Origin: Maledivibacter halophilus
GTDB lineage: Bacteria; Bacillota; Clostridia; Peptostreptococcales; Caminicellaceae
Direction: 5' to 3'
Assembly (NCBI RefSeq): GCF_900167445.1
Contig: NZ_FUZT01000023.1
Span: 1-53,916 of the forward strand
Length of the DNA stretch: 53,916 bases
Shown one piece after another: positions 44,432-52,860 of the stretch; position 1 is the first letter of the stretch; each line of letters begins with the position of its first letter. Under the pieces are notes generated by a model. It worked only from the letters and a program-made list of their open reading frames with translations. It made no database searches and was not told the origin of the DNA. Made by a program: the position numbers and the translations under genes.

Positions 44432-45136
44432 TTGGCAAAGGTAAAAGAGCAAGGCAAAAAGAAGGATTTAGGAAAATTAATAATTGCTGTATTAGTTATT
44501 GCCATAGGATTTTTTATAGCTTGGAAAATAGGTTTAGTTAGCAAAATTCAGGATGTTCAGGCAATGCAGTCTTTTTTTAAATCCTTTGGAATTTTGGGAT
44601 ACCTGGTTTTTGTATTGGTGTTTATTGCATCATGTGTATTTATGCTTCCTGGATCAATGCTTACAATAATTGCAGGAATAGCCTTTGGACCAATAAGGGG
44701 TGGAATTGTATCGTTATTAGGGGCAACCCTTGGTGCAACAGCAGCATTTTTAGTTGCTAAATATGTGGCAAGGGGTATGATTGAAGATAAAATAGGGAAG
44801 AATGAAATGTTTAAGAAAATAGATGATGGAGTTGAAAAGAACGGAACAAGCTTTTTGATACTAACTCGTTTAGTTCCCGTATTTCCCTTTTCATTTCAAA
44901 ATTATGCCTATGGACTTACTAAAATAAATATAAGCACATACTTTATTGTATCGCTAATTTGTATGGCGCCGGGAGCATTTATATATGCATATATGGCTGG
45001 TGAGATAGTAACAAATGGTTTTTCGGCAGGATTATTGGTAAAATTTGCAGGGGCTGGTATTATCCTATTTCTAATTTCTCTAATTCCGAAGTATATTGCA
45101 AAGAAAAAAGGTATTAACATGGAAGAGCTGAAATAG
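44432..45136 (+). CDS. TVP38/TMEM64 (DedA-superfamily) membrane protein
   Basis: 234 residues from the TTG at 44432, 7 nt behind GGAGGTG; the ATG at 44417 lies before that site. About five membrane segments. Signature re-entrant region MLPGSMLTIIAGIAFGP, then GGIVSLLGATLGATAAFLVA; second half LTRLVPVFPFSFQNYAYGL. DedA-superfamily members act as lipid flippases or proton-coupled transporters; those fused to or beside rhodaneses and mercuric-reductase-like proteins are common, without a settled role. It may move the sulfur species handled by the adjacent rhodanese. Confidence 0.85.
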   Translation: MAKVKEQGKKKDLGKLIIAVLVIAIGFFIAWKIGLVSKIQDVQAMQSFFKSFGILGYLVFVLVFIASCVFMLPGSMLTIIAGIAFGPIRGGIVSLLGATLGATAAFLVAKYVARGMIEDKIGKNEMFKKIDDGVEKNGTSFLILTRLVPVFPFSFQNYAYGLTKINISTYFIVSLICMAPGAFIYAYMAGEIVTNGFSAGLLVKFAGAGIILFLISLIPKYIAKKKGINMEELK

Positions 45137-45164
45137 TATAATATTTTAAAGTCCAATATTTATT

Positions 45165-45201
45165 AAATATAGAGTGCAGTTTATGCACTCTATATTTTTG
45201 T
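45165..45201. terminator. Bidirectional terminator between TVP38 gene and pdxT
   Basis: AAATATAGAGTGCA (45165-45178) pairs perfectly with TGCACTCTATATTT (45184-45197) around GTTTA, with T runs in both directions. Confidence 0.88.
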
Positions 45202-45207
45202 ATATAA

Positions 45208-45774
45208 TTATTTAATCATTTCAATAAAATATCTGTGAAAGTCTTCATATTCAGTAAGTTCGGGATGAAAGGATGTGGCTAGCATATTTTCTTCCTTTGC
45301 AGCAACAATATTACCATCTATTTCACATAAAATTTCTACATTTTTACCGACTTTAGTGATATATGGAGCCCTAATAAAAACCAATTCAATTGGGTCTTTA
45401 GAAACTAAAGGTATTATTTCTTTAGTGGAAAAACTGCCTAATTGTCTACCATAGGCATTTCTTTTTACATCTATATCCATTACTTCAAGATGACCCTTAT
45501 TGGTTCTATTAATTTTCTTAGCTAGGAGTATCATTCCTGCACAAGTACCCCATGCGGGGAGACCTCTTTTTATTTTATTTGAAATAGTTTCTTTCATATT
45601 AAAGTCTACAAGAATTCTCCCCATTGCAGTGCTTTCACCACCAGGGAAAATGATTCCATCTATGCCTTCAAGGTCTTCATTACTTTTTATAAGCTTACCT
45701 TGAACTCCAATATTTTCAAGGCATTTCATATGTTCTCTAAAGGCACCCTGTAGAGCTAAAACGCCTATAACCAT
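45208..45774 (-). CDS. pdxT: Pyridoxal 5'-phosphate synthase, glutaminase subunit
   Basis: 188 residues from the ATG at 45774 (GGGTGGTAAT upstream). Class I glutaminase triad: Cys in AWGTCAGMI, His and Glu in SFHPELTEY. GVLALQGAFREH and FPGGESTAMG are diagnostic of PdxT. It supplies ammonia to PdxS, encoded 1 nt upstream, for PLP synthesis. PLP is used by the aminotransferase and other enzymes of this window. Confidence 0.95.
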   Translation of the reverse strand: MVIGVLALQGAFREHMKCLENIGVQGKLIKSNEDLEGIDGIIFPGGESTAMGRILVDFNMKETISNKIKRGLPAWGTCAGMILLAKKINRTNKGHLEVMDIDVKRNAYGRQLGSFSTKEIIPLVSKDPIELVFIRAPYITKVGKNVEILCEIDGNIVAAKEENMLATSFHPELTEYEDFHRYFIEMIK

Positions 45775-45775
45775 A

Positions 45776-46654
45776 TTACCACCCACGATCGGCCATTCTA
45801 TTTTGTTTTTCAACGTCACTTACAGAGATACCAACCATTGCTTCACCAAGGTCTTCTGAAACTTTAGCCAAAATTTCTGGATTGTCATAATGGGTAACAG
45901 CTTTTACAATAGCCTGTGCTCTTTTAGCAGGATCACCGGATTTAAAGATGCCAGAGCCAACAAAAACACCGTCACAGCCTAATTGCATCATCATTGCTGC
46001 ATCGGCTGGTGTTGCAACTCCTCCAGCGGCAAAGTTAACAACGGGTAGCTTACCGTGTTCATTTACATATTTAACTAGTTCATAGGGTGCCCCCATATCC
46101 TTAGATGCAGTCATTAATTGTTCATTTGTCAGGGTTTGTATGTACCTGATTTCCTCATTCATCTTTCTCATATGGGTTACTGCCTCAACAACATCACCAG
46201 TACCAGGTTCCCCCTTTGTTCTAATCATTGAAGCTCCTTCGCCGATTCTTCTTAAAGCTTCACCAAGGTTTTTAGCTCCACAAACAAAGGGCACTTTAAA
46301 TTTACTTTTGTCGATGTGGTAAACATTATCAGCAGGTGTTAACACTTCACTTTCATCAATGTAATCGATTTCTAGTGCCTCAAGTATTTGAGCTTCAACA
46401 AAATGACCAATTCTTACCTTTGCCATTACAGGAATAGATACGGCTGCTTGAATTTCTTTAATCATTTTAGGATCAGAAGCTCTTGAAACACCACCTTGAA
46501 CTCTAATATCAGCTGGTATTTTTTCAAGTGCCATAACTGCACAAGCGCCAGCTGCTTCAGCGATTTTAGCTTGTTCTGGATTCATAACATCCATGATAAC
46601 GCCGCCCTTAAGCATTTCAGCTAAATTCTTATTTAATTCGTATCTTTTATTCAT
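45776..46654 (-). CDS. pdxS: Pyridoxal 5'-phosphate synthase, PdxS subunit
   Basis: 292 residues; ATG at 46654 behind AAGGGGGAA (a TTG one codon earlier is possible). Conserved VIMDVMNPEQAKIAE, VMALEKIPADIR with the ribose-binding Lys, MAKVRIGHFVEAQILEAL with the second catalytic Lys, and VNFAAGGVATPADAA. TIM-barrel enzyme making PLP from ribose 5-phosphate, glyceraldehyde 3-phosphate and ammonia; forms a dodecamer with PdxT. Confidence 0.97.
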   Translation of the reverse strand: MNKRYELNKNLAEMLKGGVIMDVMNPEQAKIAEAAGACAVMALEKIPADIRVQGGVSRASDPKMIKEIQAAVSIPVMAKVRIGHFVEAQILEALEIDYIDESEVLTPADNVYHIDKSKFKVPFVCGAKNLGEALRRIGEGASMIRTKGEPGTGDVVEAVTHMRKMNEEIRYIQTLTNEQLMTASKDMGAPYELVKYVNEHGKLPVVNFAAGGVATPADAAMMMQLGCDGVFVGSGIFKSGDPAKRAQAIVKAVTHYDNPEILAKVSEDLGEAMVGISVSDVEKQNRMADRGW

Positions 46655-46782
46655 CAAAATTCCCCCTTATTAAAATTAATTGTACCTAAACTGTATCTAT
46701 ATATATTCTACAACCACATACAATAACGTTACAATTATATTTTTTCACAAAATTGTTATTATGTCAATATTATTTTTCATAT

Positions 46783-46884
46783 ATAGATAACCAAATTAAA
46801 ATGTAAATTTATACATCAAAAAAATCGCAGAAACATCGATATTTTTAAGCTGTATAAATTAAGTTTTCAGATTGGTTATTTCTA
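46783..46884. repeat. Composite palindrome: family A arms around a family C hairpin
   Basis: Outer arms TATAGATAACCAA (46783-46795) and TTGGTTATTTCTA (46872-46884) are family A. The interior (46805-46864) is a family C hairpin: AAATTTATACATC...AAATCG, loop CAGAAACAT, CGATATTTTT...TGTATAAATT. This copy links the two repeat families. It lies in the 46655-47191 gap, which also holds the operator at 47070. Confidence 0.78.
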
Positions 46885-47069
46885 ATAAGTAAGATTTTAA
46901 TTTTAAATATTTTTTTTAGATAGAATATATTTTTTAGGACAAAGATAAATGGCAAAGTGAAAATTTTTTAATATGAAATGTTAAACATATTAAATATAAT
47001 GAATAAAAATAAATAACAAAAAATTCAGAAAATATATTCACAAATCATATATTTAATGATATAATATTA

Positions 47070-47094
47070 AAAATTACAGTGACACTGTAATTTT
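47070..47094. promoter_or_regulatory. Perfect 25-bp palindromic operator upstream of the XRE-cupin gene
   Basis: AAAATTACAGTG, one central base, then CACTGTAATTTT: 12-bp perfect arms. TATAAT boxes lie on both sides (47060-47065 and 47107-47112). The best candidate binding site for the regulator encoded at 47192. Confidence 0.72.
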
Positions 47095-47191
47095 ATATGT
47101 TTATACTATAATTATTTCAGTAAATAGTAATGACATTAAAAAATAAAAAATTTTTACCAATACTTAAATTTTAAATCAAAGGAGAAAAAGC

Positions 47192-47734
47192 ATGATTGGA
47201 ATTAGCAAGGAAATTAGAAAAATAAGAAAGAAAAACAATATAACCTTAAAAGAATTAAGCGAAAAAACCGGACTATCAGTAAGTTTTTTATCTCAAGTTG
47301 AAAGAGGACTTTCTAGTATGACAATTACTTCATTAAAGAAGATTGCCGATGCCTTAAATGTTCCTATGAAAAGATTTTTTGATGAAGAAAGTGATTTATG
47401 TTTTATTAGAAAAAAAAGTGAACAAAAATTTATACGTATTGAGAGGTCTAATATGCAGTATAAGAGACTTAGTGGCATATTTGAAGGAAGAAAACTGGAG
47501 CCTATATTATTAGTTAAAAAGCCTAATAGTGGAGATACTGAAGAAATTACCCATGAAGGAGAAGAGTTTCATTATGTTTTACAGGGAGAAGCTGTCTACA
47601 CAATAGAAGGAAAAGAATATATTCTAAAGGAAGGTGAATCGATACATTTTCCTTCCACATTGCCCCATGCCCTATCTAATAATTCCGATATTGAGCTAAA
47701 AGTAATAAGTGTAATAACTCAACTAGTATTTTAA
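47192..47734 (+). CDS. XRE-family regulator with C-terminal cupin domain
   Basis: 180 residues, AAAGGAG ribosome binding site. HTH_3 domain at residues 5-60 (ITLKELSEKTGLSVSFLSQV, then ERGLSSMTITSLKKIADAL); cupin domain at about 105-178 (HEGEEFHYVLQGEAVYTIEG, then LKEGESIHFPSTLPHAL). Such proteins (PuuR-like) sense a small metabolite in the cupin and control catabolic genes. It heads a plus-strand run with a cupin protein and HyuA/HyuB, so it probably controls their expression and its own. Confidence 0.9.
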   Translation: MIGISKEIRKIRKKNNITLKELSEKTGLSVSFLSQVERGLSSMTITSLKKIADALNVPMKRFFDEESDLCFIRKKSEQKFIRIERSNMQYKRLSGIFEGRKLEPILLVKKPNSGDTEEITHEGEEFHYVLQGEAVYTIEGKEYILKEGESIHFPSTLPHALSNNSDIELKVISVITQLVF

Positions 47735-47736
47735 GT

Positions 47737-47778
47737 GAGGAAATTACATAATTACTTTATATATTATGCAATTTTCCC
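47737..47778. repeat. Family B palindrome, short copy (possible terminator)
   Basis: GAGGAAATTACATAAT (47737-47752) with ATTATGCAATTTTCCC (47763-47778). It begins 2 nt after the regulator's stop codon and could act as a weak terminator or mRNA 3' hairpin. Confidence 0.6.
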
Positions 47779-47852
47779 AAATTCGAGTTATATAGGTATC
47801 TCAAGTAATTTCATCTATAAATTTAAAATAATTTTTTAGAGAGGAGATGGAA

Positions 47853-48188
47853 ATGGTGAAGATTATTTCAGAAAAGGAAATATCACCTGATATTTTTAGA
47901 GGCTATGAAATGATAGAGGCTTTTAAAGAAAGTAAAAACATAATAAAAATGGGTAAAGCTGTTATAAAAAGTGGGACTAGGATACCAGAAAATGGATTTG
48001 GAGTTCATGATGCTGATGAATTTTCATACATTATCAAAGGATGTGTTGAATCTGTAACTAAAGAAGAAGAAAAAACTACAGTTAAAGCAGGTGACTTTTC
48101 CTATATACCAGCTGGAGAAAAGCATTGGTGCAAAAATACTACTGATAAGGATTGTGAGCTAATCTGGTTTTTAATTAAGAAAGATTAA
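47853..48188 (+). CDS. Small cupin-domain protein
   Basis: 111 residues from the ATG at 47853, 6 nt behind GAGGAG (the ATG at 47847 abuts that site). Cupin motif 1: HDADEFSYIIKGCVESV with metal-ligand His/Glu; motif 2: GDFSYIPAGEKHWC. Single-domain cupins can be isomerases, dioxygenases or sensors. It is 44 nt before hyuA, suggesting a role in the same catabolic path. Confidence 0.82.
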   Translation: MVKIISEKEISPDIFRGYEMIEAFKESKNIIKMGKAVIKSGTRIPENGFGVHDADEFSYIIKGCVESVTKEEEKTTVKAGDFSYIPAGEKHWCKNTTDKDCELIWFLIKKD

Positions 48189-48232
48189 ATTGTTTATTTT
48201 GTTGGAATTTCATAAATAAGGGGGAAAAGATT

Positions 48233-50275
48233 ATGCGTATAGCAACTGATATTGGGGGTACTTTTACAGATATTGTACATATTGACGGAAATGGACAAAT
48301 AGGTATAGAAAAAGCCCATACAACACCTCCAAATTTTGAAAAAGGAGTAATTGATGTTATTAAGAAAAGTAAAATTCCCACTGAGGATGTTGTAAGCCTT
48401 AGTCATGGAACAACAGTTGTTATAAATGCACTAACTGAGAGAAAGGGAGCCAAAACTGCACTTATAACAACTAAAGGATTTAGAGATATGTTAGAAATAG
48501 GCAGAGGTAATAGACCCGATTTGTTTAATGTAAGGTTTGAAAAACCAAAGGTATTTGTTCCTAGATATCTTAGATTGGAAGTTGAAGAAAGAATTAATTA
48601 TAAGGGAGAAATAATAAAACCTTTAAATAGAGAAGATGTAAGAAAATGTGTGGAATACTTTAAAAAAGAAAAAGTAGAAGCTATAGCAGTTGTATATTTG
48701 CATTCATATATTAATGACATACATGAAAGAGAAACTGTAGAGTATATTAAGGAATTATGGCCGGAAATTTATGTAACAGGCTCCTATAATATAACTAAAG
48801 AATGGAGAGAGTATGAGCGTTCCAGTACAACAGTATTGAATTCATATGTTAAACCTATTGCTGCAAAGTATATAGATAAGCTTTATGGCGAATTAGAAGA
48901 AATAAATATAAAATCTCCAAAATATATTATGCAGTCTAATGGAGGAACTACGACATTTGATAAGGCAAAGGAAAGTCCAATAAATATGGTTGAATCTGGA
49001 CCAGTAGCAGGAATTTTTGGTTCAGCTATGTTAGGTAAGTTATTGGGAGAAGATCAGGTAATAGGCTTTGATATAGGAGGAACTACAGCAAAATGCTCCC
49101 TTGTCGACGGTGGGGAGGTTAAGGTCACAACAGATCATAAAATAGAAAAAACCCATATAACAGCTGGATATCCTATCAAAGTGCCAGTAGTAGATATTGT
49201 TGAAATAGGAAATGGAGGAGGTTCCATAGCTTGGATTGATGGTACAAATTCTTTAAGAGTAGGACCTAGATCTGCCGGTGCTTTACCTGGCCCTGTAGCT
49301 TATGGATTAGGTGGCACAGAACCTACAACTACCGATGCTAATCTTCTAGTTGGAAGGTTATCAGCTAAAAATTTTGATATGGAAGTTGATATGGAAAAGG
49401 TCAGAAACATAGTAAAAGAAAAAATTGCAGATCCATTTGATATGAGTGTTGAGGAAGCAGCACTAGGGATAATAAGAATAGCAAATTCAAATATGCTTAA
49501 TGCGTTAAAATTGATTTCAGTTCGCAAAGGTTATGATCCAAGGGATTTTGCTTTAGTAGCTTTTGGTGGAGGAGGACCTATGCATGCTGCGCCTCTTGCA
49601 AAAGAGCTGGGAATTAAAAAAATTATTATTCCAGTGGCAGCTTCTGTATTTTCAGCCTGGGGTATGTTAATGACAGATTTAAGACAAGATGATATACAAA
49701 CCTTCAATATTCGCTTAGATAGAATTGATTACGATACATTCAATGATGAATGGAAAGCACTTGAGGAAAAAGCTGTAGAGGAATACAAAGAAAAAGGAGT
49801 ATCTGAAGATAATGTTGTTTTTGTTAGATATCTTGATATGAGATATTGGGGGCAGGAACATACGGTTAAGGTACAAATACCCAATGGAGAGATCAACAAA
49901 GATAATATTAATGAAATTATTGAAAGATTCCATATGGAGCATGAGAAAAATTATTCCTTTAGAATAGATGATAGTCTAACAGAAATAGTTAATTTACACC
50001 TTACAGCCTTTGGAAAAGTAGAAAAGGTAGAGATTAAAGAATTAGAAGATAGACCCTATTCTATTGATGAAGCTATTAAGGAAGTAAGACCTGTAACATT
50101 TGAATCTATTGGGAAAATAGAAACAAATATTTACGATAGAGAAAAGCTATCTCCAGGTATGAAAATAGATGGTCCAGCTATTATTGAAGAGGTTACTACA
50201 TCCACTGTTGTATACCCACAAATGGAAGTAACTATTGATAAATATGGAAATCTAATAATTAATATGGAGGTGTAA
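48233..50275 (+). CDS. Hydantoinase/oxoprolinase subunit A (HyuA)
   Basis: 680 residues, GGGGGAAAAG ribosome binding site. N-terminal actin-like ATPase start RIATDIGGTFTDIVHIDG (2-19), later GFDIGGTTAKCSLVDGG and NSNMLNALKLISVRKGYDP, then AFGGGGPMHA: all typical of HyuA, the ATP-dependent half of N-methylhydantoinase, 5-oxoprolinase and acetone carboxylase families. With HyuB it opens a lactam or hydantoin ring using ATP. In this genome N-methylhydantoin (to N-carbamoylsarcosine and sarcosine) would connect to the Grd reductase, but the substrate cannot be read from the motifs. Confidence 0.9.
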   Translation: MRIATDIGGTFTDIVHIDGNGQIGIEKAHTTPPNFEKGVIDVIKKSKIPTEDVVSLSHGTTVVINALTERKGAKTALITTKGFRDMLEIGRGNRPDLFNVRFEKPKVFVPRYLRLEVEERINYKGEIIKPLNREDVRKCVEYFKKEKVEAIAVVYLHSYINDIHERETVEYIKELWPEIYVTGSYNITKEWREYERSSTTVLNSYVKPIAAKYIDKLYGELEEINIKSPKYIMQSNGGTTTFDKAKESPINMVESGPVAGIFGSAMLGKLLGEDQVIGFDIGGTTAKCSLVDGGEVKVTTDHKIEKTHITAGYPIKVPVVDIVEIGNGGGSIAWIDGTNSLRVGPRSAGALPGPVAYGLGGTEPTTTDANLLVGRLSAKNFDMEVDMEKVRNIVKEKIADPFDMSVEEAALGIIRIANSNMLNALKLISVRKGYDPRDFALVAFGGGGPMHAAPLAKELGIKKIIIPVAASVFSAWGMLMTDLRQDDIQTFNIRLDRIDYDTFNDEWKALEEKAVEEYKEKGVSEDNVVFVRYLDMRYWGQEHTVKVQIPNGEINKDNINEIIERFHMEHEKNYSFRIDDSLTEIVNLHLTAFGKVEKVEIKELEDRPYSIDEAIKEVRPVTFESIGKIETNIYDREKLSPGMKIDGPAIIEEVTTSTVVYPQMEVTIDKYGNLIINMEV

Positions 50276-50278
50276 ATT

Positions 50279-52033
50279 ATGGAAAATTTTAAAAAAGTTA
50301 ATCCTTTTACCTTAGATATTATCAAAGATTCTCTTTATGCAATAGGTGAAGAAATGTTTATATCCGTTGCAAGGTCATCTAAAAGTCCAGTTATTTACGA
50401 AGTTCTTGATTTTGCATCAGGACTAACCGATGCAAAGGGAAGACTTTTAACTCAAGGAAATGGTGCCACAGGTTTTATTGGAATGTTGAATTCTATGGTA
50501 AAAGAAGTTATAGATAAGTTTGTAAAGACAGGAAATATAAATGAAGGAGATATAATCATCATTAATGATCCCTATAGTGGTGGAGGTTCCCATCTATCAG
50601 ATGTAGGGCTTGTAATGCCAATTTATTATAAGGGAAATATTGTGGCCTTTTCTGCGAATAAAGCCCATTGGACAGAAGTAGGAGGTAAAGATCCAGGTTC
50701 TTGGACAGTGGATTCAACTGAAATATATCAGGAAGGATTGCAATTCCCATGTGTAAAAATTTGCAATAAAGGAGTAATGAATGAAGCTTTAATCGATGTA
50801 ATAAAAGCCAATGTAAGATTTCCAGACCTTTCAATTGGAGATATGTGGGCACAAATAGCTGGAATGAGAACGGGGGAAAAAAGAGTTATCGAGTTATGTG
50901 AGAAATTTGGAAAGGAAACTGTTTTGTTAGCTATAGAAAAGCTTCTGAAAAATAGTGAAGAATTATCAAGAAAGCAAATCATGGCACTTCCTGATGGTGA
51001 GTATGAAGCCGAAGATTGGATTGACGATGATGGAGTTGGAAATGGTCCCTTTAAAGTAAAGGTAAAGGTAACAATTAAGGGAGATGAATTTACTGCAGAT
51101 TTTAGAGGAAGTCAAATGCAGGTGCCTGGTCCTATAAACGTTTCTTTTGCTGGACTGTTATCAGCAGTGAGAATAATATTCCTTGCAGCCACTAATCCAT
51201 CTCAAGATGTTAATGATGGGGTATTTAGTCCATTGAAAATCATAGTTGATGATGCTTCCATATTTAGTGCAGAAAGACCAGCAGCTGTTTCAACCTATTG
51301 GGAAACTATGCTTTATGGTGTTGATTTAATCTGGAAGGCTCTGGCACCTATTTTACCAGATAAATTGACAGCAGGACATTTGCTTTCCGTATGTGGATTT
51401 GTATTTGCAGGTATTCATCCAGATACAAAGGAATCATATATAGCTGTAGGTCCCTCCCTTGGTGGATGGGGAGCTGGTAAAGGTAAAGATGGAGAAAATG
51501 CACAATTTTGTATTGGAGACGGTGAAACTTTTAATATTCCAGTAGAGGTTCTGGAAACAAGATATGGATTTTTCGTAGAAGAATATAAATTAAGGGCTGA
51601 TGGCGCAGGAGCAGGAGAATATAGAGGTGGAAGTGGAGTTGTAAGAACATATAGGATGTTGAATGATGGAAATTACTTTACTGGTACCTTTGGTAGATTT
51701 AAATACTTGCCTTGGGGAATGTCAGGGGGACATGAGGGATCAAGAAATGAATTTGAAATTCTAAAAGCCGATGGTTCTGTGGATGGTCCCTTTGGAAAGT
51801 ATGCTAGGTATCCAATAAATAAGGGGGATGCAGTTAAAATGTCTACGGCAACTGGCGGCGGATATGGTAATCCATTTGATAGACATGAAGAAAAAGTTGC
51901 AATGGATGTCAAAAATGAATTTGTAAGTATAAAACAAGCAAATGATGATTATGGAGTAATAATAGATCCAATAACCCTTAATGTGAAGGATATTACAGCA
52001 GCAAGAAAAAAACATTGTGAAAATAAAGAGTAG
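50279..52033 (+). CDS. Hydantoinase/oxoprolinase subunit B (HyuB)
   Basis: 584 residues, 3 nt after hyuA, ATGGAGGTG upstream. Signature regions: ISVARSSKSPVIYEVLDFAS, GDIIIINDPYSGGGSHLSDV with metal-binding His/Asp, ADFRGSQMQVPGPIN, and LRADGAGAGEYRGGSGVVR. Forms a heteromer with HyuA. Normal family length. Confidence 0.92.
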   Translation: MENFKKVNPFTLDIIKDSLYAIGEEMFISVARSSKSPVIYEVLDFASGLTDAKGRLLTQGNGATGFIGMLNSMVKEVIDKFVKTGNINEGDIIIINDPYSGGGSHLSDVGLVMPIYYKGNIVAFSANKAHWTEVGGKDPGSWTVDSTEIYQEGLQFPCVKICNKGVMNEALIDVIKANVRFPDLSIGDMWAQIAGMRTGEKRVIELCEKFGKETVLLAIEKLLKNSEELSRKQIMALPDGEYEAEDWIDDDGVGNGPFKVKVKVTIKGDEFTADFRGSQMQVPGPINVSFAGLLSAVRIIFLAATNPSQDVNDGVFSPLKIIVDDASIFSAERPAAVSTYWETMLYGVDLIWKALAPILPDKLTAGHLLSVCGFVFAGIHPDTKESYIAVGPSLGGWGAGKGKDGENAQFCIGDGETFNIPVEVLETRYGFFVEEYKLRADGAGAGEYRGGSGVVRTYRMLNDGNYFTGTFGRFKYLPWGMSGGHEGSRNEFEILKADGSVDGPFGKYARYPINKGDAVKMSTATGGGYGNPFDRHEEKVAMDVKNEFVSIKQANDDYGVIIDPITLNVKDITAARKKHCENKE

Positions 52034-52130
52034 TATATAAAAGCTGTTATGGGTAGACAACATTAGGAGTCCAAATTAATTAAAACTTAAAGTAGTTTAT
52101 TTATGGTGAATAATTTAGGGACTTTTACTA

Positions 52131-52774
52131 TGCATTTTTGGAATTTATTTAGCAATTAAATCAAAGACAATATAATTATTCCATTAGGAATAATTGCCAT
52201 AGGATTTCCTCTTATATATGTAGGTGCAATAATGGCAGTGGGCCAAGGGACAGCAGATATTGTTCAAGTTATGTCTAGCTTGGGTTTTCCTTTTTGGGGT
52301 TTTATAGTATTGTGGTTATCAACTTGGACCAGTCAATTAGTTAATAATTATACCATGGGATTATCTTTTTCAACTTTATTAAATGTGACTTCTAGTAAAG
52401 GTCGTTCTATTGTAACATTAATAGGTACAATTATTTCTATTGGATTTGCTTTATCAGGAATACTTGATTACTTTATGGATTTTTTATATTTAACAGCTCT
52501 ATGTTATCCACCTATGGCTGGCGTTATTTTTGTAGATTTTTTTATTAGAAACAAGGAATGGGAAGATAATGATGGATGGAATTTGATGGCAACAATAGCT
52601 TTTATAGCTGGAATAATAGTAGGTTATATTACAACATATATATATCAAATAGGGTTACCTACTGTGCAGTCACTTATTGTCACAGGATTGGTATATTACA
52701 TAGCTATGAAGATAAAAGCAAAAATATCCCCTGATCATTTTACGCCTGAAAGCTTTAAAATTAAAAGCTTATAA
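52131..52774 (+). pseudogene. Remnant of an NCS1-family permease (C-terminal half)
   Basis: From 52232 an open frame encodes 180 residues with about five membrane segments resembling the second half of cytosine/hydantoin permeases (VGQGTADIVQVMSSLGFPF; LVNNYTMGLSFSTLL). The frame continues upstream for about 23 codons (IIIPLGIIAIGFPLIYVGAI) to a stop, and a further 13 codons (FGIYLAIKS) are recognisable in another frame from 52131. The N-terminal half is missing. A full NCS1 protein is about 430 residues. Next to hyuAB it would once have imported a hydantoin or pyrimidine. Confidence 0.75.
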
Positions 52775-52860
52775 ATATATTATTAATGACTATGAACTTG
52801 TTTACATCTATTTTGAAAAAGATTAAGTTGCTTTTTAAAAAGTAATTAAAATTAATAGAT

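Noticed and set aside
52786..52845. 19-codon ORF (MTMNLFTSILKKIKLLFKK) after the permease remnant
   Set aside because: No ribosome binding site, very short and AT-driven; it could be chance even though a terminator follows.
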